The notes under the pieces were generated by a model that was not told the DNA's origin, searched no databases, and saw only the letters and a list, made by a program, of their open reading frames with translations. From assembly GCA_031213475.1 (NCBI GenBank), contig JARUPZ010000002.1, positions 6,767,049 to 6,831,048 of the forward strand: DNA of 64,000 nucleotides, in the 5' to 3' direction. Shown here in pieces: positions 1-21,384 of this stretch; the first letter of the stretch is position 1; every line of letters begins with the position of its first letter. Both the position numbers and the translations under genes were made by a program. The DNA comes from Nereocystis luetkeana (lineage: Eukaryota > Sar > Phaeophyceae > Laminariales > Laminariaceae).

Positions 1-473
1 CACGACCTCTTTTCCTGACAGGTCATGTTGTTCACGCTTCGGTGAACGTCATCGACGACTCTGACGTTCGAGGGACCGGTCGCTCTACTGACCGCCGTGG
101 ACAGCCAGTGCACATCTGCGTAAGGGTGTTGGGCCTGATGTATGACCAACCTCTGCCGCACACACCACTCCACCGATCCAGTGGTTGCCGCCATTGAATA
201 ATCATTGACAGACGTGAGATCGGTCACCGTGGGCTCACCCGCTTGAACCGTGGCGCGGAGGTTGTTGGGGCGGTCCTCTAAACGTTCGCGGAGCCTGGCT
301 AGTCGCAGCTCGTCTCGGAAAGTAGTCACGCCCATGGCTAGAGGTAAGAGACGTTTCAGAAAGAGTCGCGGTCGGCCTCGCAGCTCAGAAAATGTAGACC
401 GCCGTGAATCACGCGGGTACAAGAGTACGCCGGCTACGTAGATGGGTTTGGCGTTTGGCGGGTCGGACGAATG
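1..473 (-). CDS. Partial exon, helicase-like protein (runs off left edge)
   Basis: Reading the minus strand from 473 to base 1 gives one frame open for 157 codons with no stop. It begins just after a good acceptor (run of T then ACAG at 474-476), or at an internal ATG at 335-333. Near the edge the translation contains HPYADVHWLSTAVSRATG followed by SNVRVVDD. This resembles the last conserved motif of superfamily 1 helicases (Pif1/RecD-like and virus-type helicases often have T-A-x-S-R-A-T, then a hydrophobic strand). Walker motifs would lie outside the window or on other exons. Any upstream exons must fit in 474-1050 or overlap the proteasome gene, so a short or intronless gene, or a fragment of a mobile or virus-like element, is possible. 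The open frame is solid; the helicase identity rests on one motif. Confidence 0.4.
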
Positions 474-1050
474 CTGTAAAAAAAACTGGTACGGAACAAC
501 GAGCGACCTAGCGGACAGGTAGCGACGCAGCACGAACTGCTGTAGCTCAAGATCTATCAGGTACAGCTCTGAAACTGTCGAGCAACGTCTACGAGTACCT
601 AATTTTTCATTCAGCCTTGTACAAAGGTGCGTGTGTCCTTGTTTCGTGCTTTGAGTGTCGAGTTGTATGTTCGATCTATTGTACTGATCCGGTCGTTTTG
701 TCGTCGTTTTGTCGTTTCGCGTTTCGTCATTTCGTTCGTGAAACCCAATGGGAATGCCCATTGGTGAAACCGTCACCAAAGCCCTCAAACTGGGTTTCAT
801 AAGACCAGGAAGGCCTTGTAAATTTCTCAAGCTCTCACGAAATCGGGGAATCGGCGTCGAAAACACGCAGCGAAGCCGGGTTGGAAGAGCTTGCACTAGT
901 GCTAGGGTCCACGAAGCTTGGCTCTCGGCTCGCATACCGCTCAGTGGAAGCAGTGCAAAAAAGCATACGAGCTATAATCCGGAAAGAAGAGGAAGAGCTT
1001 GCGGAGACAAGGCTTCCAGGCGTTGCTTTGATCTGCTGTTGTTCCTAAAC
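474..1050. other. Spacer upstream of the proteasome gene
   Basis: No convincing exon is seen here. It holds the presumed acceptor of the left-edge minus-strand exon (474-476) and, at its right end, the 5' untranslated region and promoter of the proteasome subunit gene. No TATA-like box is placed with confidence. Confidence 0.5.
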
Positions 1051-12028
<10,978 letters not shown>

Positions 12029-13720
12029 CACAAATTTCACTCAGTGTGTCGCGTGGTGGGGAGGGATGATCAGTAGGTACATCGTCTAGCGACGTCTCTG
12101 CGGCGGTTTATTTTTCGCGGGAGTTGCTGCGGCCTAGGATTTCCACGACGGAAGCGGTGGCGTTTCTGCGGTGGGTGAAGTAACAAGCGTTTTTCCGAGG
12201 GGAGGGGGGGTACAGTGAGATGTGTGCGTGCTGTGTGGGTCGACGCCTGAATTGGACCGGGTTGGTTGACGCTGATGGGGTGGCGAGTGTTTCTGAATCA
12301 ACAAAACGAGGGAGTGATGCGCACACTGGACCGACCTCTTTTTTTCCCCTGCGTCATTGGTGATTGACTGCGCTTTAGCCGCCTGCCTCTTCAGGCATTG
12401 AAAACTTTTCGAGCCTACATTTGAGTGTAGGCAGGCGGCTCTCGATCGACATGTATCAGAAATACAGGAACCTCCTCAAAAGAGATTTTACCTATCCGAT
12501 AACTGGAGCACGAAATGGCTTCCTCGTCACGTCGTTGAGCTTGAAGTGAGTAAATTGTGGAAAAGTGGAATCAGAAACCGGAAGCACGAAATACCTTCCT
12601 CGTCATATGTCGTCACGCTCCAAGTGAGTAAAACTGTAGACCCAGCACTTGGCATTCTGCCTATACGGGATAGATACAGTAGTCCGCTGTGCGGTGGAAA
12701 TCGGGCGTCACCTCTCGGCACCCGAAAAGAGAAGGAATAATCCACGGGCTGCAAAGTGTCCCACGAAGGGTAAGGTGCGTGCGTGCGTGTGAACTCGGTT
12801 CGTCTCGATCTCAAGATTTTGTCTCAAGATAAGTAGACTGAGATTGATCGCGCTCGGCACCGCGGTGCACTCTATACCTGATCAAAGAGCGAGGCAATCT
12901 ATCGTTGTCAATGCTGTCGTGAAGGTTACTCTTTTTAGGGTCGGACTCCGATTTCGGCGGCAAATTACGTGATACTACAGTAGACTTGGATATTTTTTTA
13001 CTGTGCGGTCCTACGCGGGTTAGGGTTTGCGTGCTACCCCTCAGGTGGAACAGCACGGTAGCGTCCGAGCTTTGTGATCCGAAACTTGTATTACATGTCC
13101 AACTTCTGTGGGTGCGCAGCGGTTTGCAAACCATTTTACGCGACCAGATCTTATCTAACGGGACAACAATGACGGCTAGATTAAGGAAGCGGGGCGCCGT
13201 CTGTCGTCGTACCCCGGGGCGAAATAATTACGCCGCCTGCAGTCTGTCCGGTCGGCAGTTTTTTTCAAAAAAAGAATGTCCAAGGAGTCTCGATTGTCCG
13301 ATGTTTGATTTGCCCTTTCTTTTGGGCGGCAACAACGACGGGGCGCGTCACTCGCCACTTCCGCACACTCCTGCTATGGTTCAAGCTTCAGAGGGCGGCT
13401 GAGGAACCACATCACGATGTGCGGGTGTGCGAGAAAAGTACTACAGCAGTAGCCACCGCGAAAAAGTCCTACAGACCTCTGCGCAGGAAGTGCAGCCGCA
13501 CGCGATGAAGGTTTCTGGCCAAGAGCGCAAAAAATTGTATAGATTGTCCCAGAGCTGCCGCGGTGCATCGAACTTCGTGACCACGGCTTGAATTCTTATT
13601 CGCGAGTGCAAATTTATTGTAAGATAACGACACGAGTAGTCACACTGATCGGTACACCCCGGTCCGCAGCACACACCAGCAGCCGCAGCATCTCGCTTGA
13701 CAAGGCTCTTAACTCTGACG
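12029..13720. other. Convergent spacer: proteasome gene and methyltransferase gene
   Basis: Two genes end towards each other here. Within the spacer are an inverted repeat AGCCGCCTGCCT / AGGCAGGCGGCT (about 12377-12441), which could form a hairpin just downstream of the proteasome gene, and a direct repeat of about 48 bp at 12507-12554 and 12583-12631 (AGCACGAAATxxCTTCCTCGTCA ... AAGTGAGTAAA). No supported coding region was seen. Confidence 0.6.
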
Positions 13721-16700
13721 TTAGGCAGCGAGCCGTTTGAAAAGCTTCTTGTCTCGAGCCAAGCTACCGTCTCGTGCGGCCGCCGGTCCAGCACGACTCG
13801 CAAGAAAAACGTGCCGCGCCTCCAAATTCGCTCGCCATATTTCGTCGTCGAGAGAGAGGCACCTCCCCGAGCAGTACGTGACGGCGCGCGTCAACCGACA
13901 GCGGCGGAGCTTTACCCCCTTCCCGCCACCCGCTCGACACCGTGAGCAGCGGTACATGGCCAAAGTAGGTCCCCAATCACCCCCATTTTCGGCGGCGGCA
14001 GCCCCCTCCCCCGACGCCGCGTTTGGCCTTTCTGCCGCAGCCACTTTCTCCGTACCAGACCTGCTGCTGCTGTGTTGACAATCTGCGAGCATTTTTCGCC
14101 CAGCCCGAAAGGAATGGGGAAATACGCCACATCTTCTGGTGAAAACCATTAGGCGATTGGCGGTCGAAGGAGAGCAGGGCAAGTCTACATCCTCTACCAA
14201 GTTCCACCCCGCCCGCAGAGCTGCCTCCAGTCGGGGACTGCCCGTATCGCCCCCCACCTCCCCGACGTACAGCAGAACTTTCCCGGAAAACATTTCCAGT
14301 GCGTCCGCGCCCATGCAGGCTGCCGCTCCGACGCCAGCGCCGCCGAGCGAGGGGGGAGGGTAGCACAGGAGAAGCACTGGGTAGGCCGAGGCGCTCATCG
14401 ACCGTAACCGTTCCGGGCCGCCCGCTTCCACCGCAGACCACGCGGGAGCCCCACCGTGGTACTCGTTGGATCGCACGGGGGGCCCTGCTTGATCTCTGCG
14501 TCGTCGAGCTCCTCCTTTCCCTCTCCCCCTCCCTCCTCTTCCCCCCCCCCTGCCACCCCCGCCGCCACGTCCTCGCGACCCCCGCTCTCGACCACCGGCG
14601 GCGGCAGCGGAGCCTTCCCACTCAATGGGCCCCGGAAGCTTCGGCGGATCCTTGTCAACAGCGAGCACCCTCAACGAGGGCACAACCGTACGCTTCGGCT
14701 GTCCAGCAGAGAGCTCCTGTCGCGGACTGCGGTTCGCCGCAGCAGCGGCAGGCGCGCCCCCGCCGAGCCGAGCACGGTTTGCAGGCCCGCCGTCGCTACT
14801 CTTTCCGACCCCCGCGCCCTCCAGAATCCACTTCCAGTACCCCAAGCCCGCGCCCACTTCGACGATTCCAGCCTCCTGTCCCCCGCACGCCTCCACCGCC
14901 CGCCTGCACGCGCGGACGGCTTGCCGGTTGGGTATAGCGAAGGCGAACAACCTCGCGGACCAGTCTCTCGTGGCATCGCATCGAACCCGGATCGGCACGG
15001 GCAACGCCGGGCAGGAGCCGCGCATCGTACCCTCGGAGTCGCCGAACACGGGGGGGAAGTGGGGGACCCAAGCTTTCGCGCACGCCGAGACTGCGGTTTC
15101 AAGCCAGGTCGATTGGGCGACCGCCAGAAGCGGGTTTGTCAGGACGGGGAAGCTGATCTCGCCATCCGTCTGCCCGCCGCTGTCTCCCGCCGAGCCTGAC
15201 GAACAACGATAACGAGGATTGGGGCCGATCGATGAGAAAGGGTGAGGCGAGAGCCGGCCGACGGAGCAAAAACGAAAGAGGGTGGAATGCCTCCTCAGCC
15301 GACGACACTGCCAACAAAAGCGTGGCTAACCTACCGCGCAATGCGGTAGAGCTCTGACAGCTTCCTTTCTTCTCTCAGCCAAAATATATCGGCGGGACGT
15401 ACTCGTTGACACTAGCCCAATGCGCATACTCTTTCGCCATGTACCAGGCATACTATACTAATAATAGTAGAAACATACAGTAGCTGCACACAACAACACT
15501 TTGAACAAAAGTGTCATGTATACCATACTACCAACAGTAGTGGCATGCTGTAGCGGGCAACAACAACGCTCCGAAACAAAAGCATCTGCATCCCCAATGC
15601 AGCATCAAAAACGCGAAAATATCTGCGCTGAATATAACCCTCCGGGCGCCTCGCAATATCGACGCCACCCGCCCTACAACCGGCCCGCACACGCACACAC
15701 ACCTGCAGATCCAAATTCTTCCGCATCTGCAGGAAGGTCGTAGACTCGCGACAACATCTCTCGAAGAGCAGGGTTAGCCATTCCCGGGCAAGCTCGCAGT
15801 TCCGCCAACGAGGGCGCGTGGAACGCGAGGCCCACGAAGTACACCTCGGGAGGAGGGACGACGGATGTCGCCGTGTCCGCCGTTACCCCACCGGCGTCGA
15901 ACAGCGAAGCGGCCGTGTAGTGCGCGTGCCAGTACGCTAGGTCCAGCTCGGACGCAAGCCCGGTGCCGAGCACCTATTTAGAATGGGTGTGCGCAGTAAA
16001 ACCTTCCGTTAGTTGATGCACTCCACGTCGGCGGCGGAAAATAGCGTCCTTCCATCATATATACCAGGTTCTCGGTACCGTATTATACCTAGCAAGTACA
16101 TATACTTGCGTTAGGGGTGTGTGCCGTGGGTCTCATACTGCTTCACCAATAGCTGGTATCATATATACCTCGCTGCCGAAAATCCAAGGTGAAGCCATGC
16201 ACAATCCATATATAATCCATACCAGTACATCGTAGGGGGGGAATTTCTCACTCGTGGCAAGCTACGTGCAACCTCCAGAAAATTGCCTCATTATTGTTTA
16301 CATCTCTCAAATATAGCCACACCCCCTCCTTGAACTCTGCAGCTTCAGATTTTGTCTTCCTCATCGTATTCGGACTGTATACCCTGCATGAGGCCACATA
16401 AAACCCCTGGCACGCGCGATCGAAGTACCACACACAGCTTGCAAAGATTAGTTTCGACAAAATCCTCGATCTCACAGCTGTTGATTTCAAATTTCATAAA
16501 TGTAGAGAGCGCGATCGCCATCGACGGAGAACGCTCGGTTGCACCTACTGCGGAGCGATCGAAAACGCAATCCGAGAAAAGAGGGGCCAGAGCAATTCGT
16601 TCACGGACAAACAGTTGTTTCGTCTGAGAATGAAGGGGGCAGGTGTTCGCGCTTGACCTACTTTTGCGCTCGGGGCAACAGCAAGCTGCGGCGTGTTGGA

Positions 16701-18184
16701 TCACTCACAGACTTCGCCATTCTACCGCCGTGCCAGGTGCATGGTGAGCTAGCTGTGCAGGACGCAACAAATGGTTACTGGTGCTTGAAGGGAGTTTTTT
16801 TTCCATCTTCCAGTACCTGATATGTCGAGGCGGACGGCAGCGAGACCGGCATAGCCCAGTGCCCGGAAGCATTGCCCGACAGAAGCTTCTCAGCGGCGGC
16901 CAGACAGCGCGCGACGGCGGGAGGGTCGTGCAAAGCGCCACCTAGTTCCGCTGCGGACACCCTCGCTCCCTGCAAATAGCTCCGGGCATGCCTGTCACGG
17001 GGGAGGAGCATCGAGCAAAAGGTGGAAATAACTTTGATTTGATCTTCCACGAACGAATGAGGATCTGGGTCTCGTTCCTAACAAAACAGCAAATGGCATG
17101 AATTCTTTATCGCGCGGTAGAAGCACGCGACGATGCGCAGCAACTCCCGATAACACCAAAGGTACTTCTTGCTGCTGCTGCCGTAATGCACATGCTGCTG
17201 TTGTCCAGCGTCCAATGCGTGCGCCTTCCTGTCCTCTCACCTGGACAAGAACCAACCCGCACCCCAGCCCTTTACACCCTCGGAATCCTCGAACAGGTCG
17301 CAGTGCCCCACCGCCCTGGCGTTGCGGATCGCTGAGAAGAAACGACGGAGCCTCACGCCCGTCTCTTTCGCCGTTGCCCCTGGTGCGGCGTGGCTTCCAC
17401 CGCTAGAGTATCGATAGCGAGAATATAGCGCCTTTTGTTGTTGCTGCTGTCGTTGCTGCTGCTGCTGCTGTTGTTCCTCTTCCTCTTCCGCGTCAACGAG
17501 TTCGTGGGCAACGGAACGGTGCCCACAAGAAGAGCACCGCATGGGGCCTGTCTCCGCCGCTGCTGCTGCTCCTACTGTGTCTGTCAGAGGTGGCCGAAAT
17601 GCTTCACAATGACAGTCTGACCCCCAGCACGATCCCAGCCGCCACCCGGTTGTGTGGAGCAGCCGCGCTAAGACGGCGCTGGGCGTCAGACCTGGCACTG
17701 CCGCTCGTGGCGTCGATTTTGGCTTGGGTTCTGGCGTCGCTCGTGGAGTGGCTTGTGGCGCTGCTTGTGGCGTCGCTGGTGGAATGGCATGTTGACTCGC
17801 TTCTGCTGCTGTTATTGTCTGGGTCTGGGATGTGCGGTGTTCGGCGGCATCATGATCTGACGCTGGGCTATTCGGTAGCACTGGCGGCAACAGCAGGCGC
17901 TGTACTGGACAAGAAGATGGAGGTGGCGCGGTGGAGGCTAAAGGGGTGATGCCGGGTGCGAGCAAGGGGCTTGTCGGTGCTGTTGTTGCACGTGGTGGCG
18001 CTGCCCTCTCCTGCCTCGCTCGTTTGCGCGATTTTTTGTACGTCGATGCGGTTGGATCGGTTTGCTGAGCCGTCTTTTTTGCTGGCGTTGTGCTCCTGGC
18101 CGATGGGTTTATAGGTCGTGCATGCCCAGAAAATGAGGGGAGGAGGGGGGGAGGGACAGCTCCTGCTTTGCGTTTGCGGCCCAT
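13721..18184 (-). CDS. Methyltransferase-like protein with Cys-rich N-part and MYND-like finger
   Basis: Four exons on the minus strand: 18184-17278, 17070 (or 17064)-16817, 15973-15703 and 15195-13721, 969 codons with the stop. The N-terminus (MGRKRKAG) is basic and Pro/Ala/Thr-rich. A Cys-rich patch follows (CWGSDCHCEAF, then MRCSSCGHRSVAHEL at about 200-245), then E and Q runs. Near residue 590 lies IVEVGAGLGYWKWIL, which fits motif I of class I SAM-dependent methyltransferases, followed by LRVLAVDKDPP (motif II-like acid) and VLLLCYPPP (motif IV-like, N/D-PPY position). KVLLYVGEVGGDTG and NRLMVFTRR complete the sheet. Near the C-terminus MYRCSRC, LRRCRLTRAVTYCSGRC and IWRANLEARHVF match a MYND zinc finger (CxxC...C...YCSxxC...W...H). 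A glycine/arginine-rich insert splits the domain. Substrate unknown. The intron 1 donor (GTGTAA) is the weakest junction: the better-looking GTGAGA at 17240 would break the frame. Confidence 0.8.
17434..17475 (-). repeat. (CAG)n coding poly-Gln in methyltransferase exon 1
   Basis: On the coding strand, CAG/CAA triplets encode a run of about 13 Gln with one Arg, directly after a Glu run (residues about 245-265 of the methyltransferase-like protein). It is likely variable in length between individuals. Confidence 0.85.
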
Positions 18185-21100
18185 GCTCCACAACCGTGCG
18201 CCCTACAGGTGTAGAAAGTGTCTGGCATCGGCACACGACAACAAAACTCGAAAGCTCTGATCCAAGGGGAGTTCATTATTCCTTCAGAGGCGGTTTGCAT
18301 ATGAAATTCCGGGGATGATGACGGTTTGCATGTGTTGCTTGTTTGCGCTTGCAGATCAGCCGGGATCGCAGCGAACGCACGGACCCGGTGAGACTAGATA
18401 TCCTTAATGACGTTAGTACAAGGTATCTTCTATATATGCGGATGTTCCTATATCGATAGTAACCTTGATACAAGAACAGGCACCATCTGCAACCTGAGCA
18501 GTCAACGTCCGATGCAATCCGAGTTTTCAAGTTCGAAATGAGAGCTACCTCAGGGTGCAGGGTACAGCAGTATCACATCATCAACCTCTCGCATCGTACA
18601 GCAGTGCGAGTACGAGTACTCCAGCCCACCCAACATAACCAGCACAAACGTCGGGCGGCTTGGGAAATACCCTGTAAGCAGATAAGGTGAATCCTCGTTC
18701 TCCTCTCTCTGATAGTCACCCTTGACTCGTGACTTTCTTCCAGGCCGGAGCACAGGCCGTGCGCTGGGTGCGCTGCGAGTGTGGGTGTTGTGCTGGATTG
18801 AACTCGAAATACTTCTGAAATATTCACTCGTTCGTAGGGTCATCTTGTTCACCCAATTGCTGTACGAGGTACAGAGTAACCAAGCCAACGTTTACAGGGC
18901 GCCCCATTCCTCGTTGTGGGCGTGGGCCATGGAGTAACGGACAGCTTTGGAGCACAGGGCACAGACAACCGAGGCCGAATGGAATGTCGACTTTACAGCT
19001 GCATAAAGCGCACACACAAGCAAATAACAATATTATTGTCGATTCAATGTTTCTGCGCCATATGAAGATGGACGAATATAATAAATGGGATGAGCAAAAA
19101 AATAAATAAAAATATACTGGTATGATGTTCTCACATTTTCTCACTCGTAGCTGACCATCGTATTAAATACCAAAAATACAAAAATATCTGGTACCCCAGG
19201 TATGTGCATAAACGTAAAGTTTCGGGAAAGACGAACACCGGTCAGGGCGTCAGGGCAGACCACAACACACTCTTGATTCCTGTACTCTGCACGTACTTCT
19301 ACGGGTATTCTGTAGTTGGTACCAGGATGCCGGTATAAGATCATACAGCTGTAATACTGTACGGCTGTCTGTACTGCTGTCTCCTGCTTTTTCGTGGTGG
19401 CAGTCCGCTCCAGAAAGCCCGGACGCTGCTGAGTCCCAAGTATCACCTATTTCTCAATACTTTGTATACCAATACTCCGCAGCAGTACGTTCATGTGAAC
19501 AATCACGTCAACCCATGATGCAACATTAGACTCTTCTGCCTTACAATTAACCAGGTGCACTCTTACCAGGTGCCAGATATACCAGGTATGCAGGAATGTG
19601 CCGCAGCAACATTACTGCTGTGCTTTTACAGGCACACAGGCACACGAGTACGACGACTCTTACGCTGTACGAATAACACGATCGTACGAGTACGAGTATT
19701 CATAGACCAGAATGGGGGCGGATGCTCGGTATCGGGGAGTGACTCGCCGCACCGCAGACAAGCAATCAATGTTGGAGTAAGGTTTTCTTTGTGTGCTCAA
19801 GTGCGACAGACGGCAAACAGCGAACAGCAGTAGTACGAGGAGTGCGGGATGTACTGGTCCTGGTGCTGTAATTTGGTGGTGGTGGTACTGGCGGTGGTGG
19901 TGATGCCCTACATGTCGCACCGGTTGTATCATAGCTGGCACAACACTTATATATATATATATATATGCTGGCGACCGAATGTATTCAGCATGCAGCACCA
20001 CGTTGAAAGTGAAACGAGTAAATACTTCCCACTTCCATCCGACGATAATTGACCAAAATGCGAGTGGAACACTACTCGTACTGCTGTACGGGAGCTTTAC
20101 TCCTGTACAGCAGTGTACAGCAGCAGTATGTATTACTACGATAGGAGCACTACTGTCGTAATGATACCGGAAATACACCACCGCCATCAGTCGTCTCATG
20201 ATACATAGTTTTGCACAACATATAGCTGCTTGTGCATAGCCAAGTAGAACTGTTTCGATGCTGCGGTAAGAGATTCTGTAAGTGTCCACGTACCCGATAT
20301 ACAGAGTGAGGTTGTCGATGTCGGGCAATCAGTCATCATCCCGACACGATTTACGCCAGCGGAAGCTTGTGAACACCTGTTTTTGCGACGGGCAACGGCC
20401 GGAAACGGTGCGTGCTTTTCTAGCTTGCCAATTCTTCAGCTGAAATAGATTAAGTGTCAGGGCCAGTTTCACGCGTTGTCTTGGTGCCGGTAACCGCAGC
20501 CCGGCACCTCCGTCCTTGAGAGCGTTTGCGTTACACGAAGGTAGAGCACTGTCAGGTAGATAGATGTATGGATGGCCGTGCTTTGCTGTGGTCTTCCTCC
20601 TCTTGCGTGCCGAGTTTTCAGATAATAGTGCCCCGTTCGCTCGATGCTCCTTGGCAGCGTCCACGGTTCAAGTGGTCCCCACAAAACTGCGCGGAAGGCA
20701 GAGAGGGAGAAAAGTTGGTTTCCACCGATCGATCGACTGTCAGGACGCTCGAGATCCGCCCGAACACCGGGAAAACTCGATTGCGTGTCTTCTTCTTGTT
20801 GCTCCTTTCGGTGGGGGGCATACCTTGTTTTCCGCGCTCTCTGGCGGCGCAGCCCCTTGTCCCGACCTCGTCTGGTTCCAGCACTGGAGGTGCAGTTTGC
20901 TGTTGTTGTTGGGCCATGTATAGCACGGTGTCACGTCTGTCTAGCACGGTGTCACGTCTATCTGTGGGTTAACGATTGGCTTTGTCGTGCCCATGAAATC
21001 CCTCTGTCTGCTGCATCTGCGTTAAACGGGGACGGCAAACATTCCGGGCACATCGCGCCCGAGAGAACGACGCCCTGTCGCATTCGTTTGTCCTGCCTGT

Positions 21101-21384
21101 GCGTGTGCACGACGAAAGCGCTAACATTAGACGCAGCTGTAGTAGAAGAGGCAGCGGAAGCAACAGCGGAAACAGTAGAGGCAGCAGTAGAAACATCCGT
21201 GGAAGCAGCAGCAGAACCAACAACAGCAGCAACAACCGTGTTAACCGACGGCAATTACCGTACAGCAGTTCCTCGATCGCCGTTAGATTTCCCGCTACCC
21301 TTCCCGACTTGAGGTTGACATGCCGCGTCGTGGATTTTTGTTTGGCGTCGAAAATCTCTTTTATTGGGCACACTGTGAAGATAC
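18185..21384. other. Divergent spacer between methyltransferase and channel genes
   Basis: 3.2 kb between two start codons pointing away from each other, so both promoters lie here. The content includes an (AT)n run at 19950-19965, hairpin-prone TACAGCAGT words near 20070-20130, a 20-base duplication CACGGTGTCACGTCT at 20925-20958, and a low-complexity GCAG/GCAGAA stretch at 21130-21240 open in one frame (Ala/Glu/Thr-rich). Long open frames at 19660-20328 (minus) and 20644-21312 (plus) show no recognisable domain and are not called as genes. Confidence 0.5.

Noticed and set aside
14299-15212. Long plus-strand open frames opposite the methyltransferase gene
   Set aside because: They are shadows of a GC-rich minus-strand exon; only the minus frame shows methyltransferase and zinc-finger motifs.
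19660-20328. 222-codon minus-strand open frame
   Set aside because: The composition is low-complexity (poly-Ile/Tyr from an AT repeat, poly-His), with no domain and no splice context.
20644-21312. 222-codon plus-strand open frame upstream of the channel gene
   Set aside because: The Ala/Glu/Thr-rich part comes from a GCAG-type repeat. No homology signal was recognised; it is possibly upstream untranslated region.
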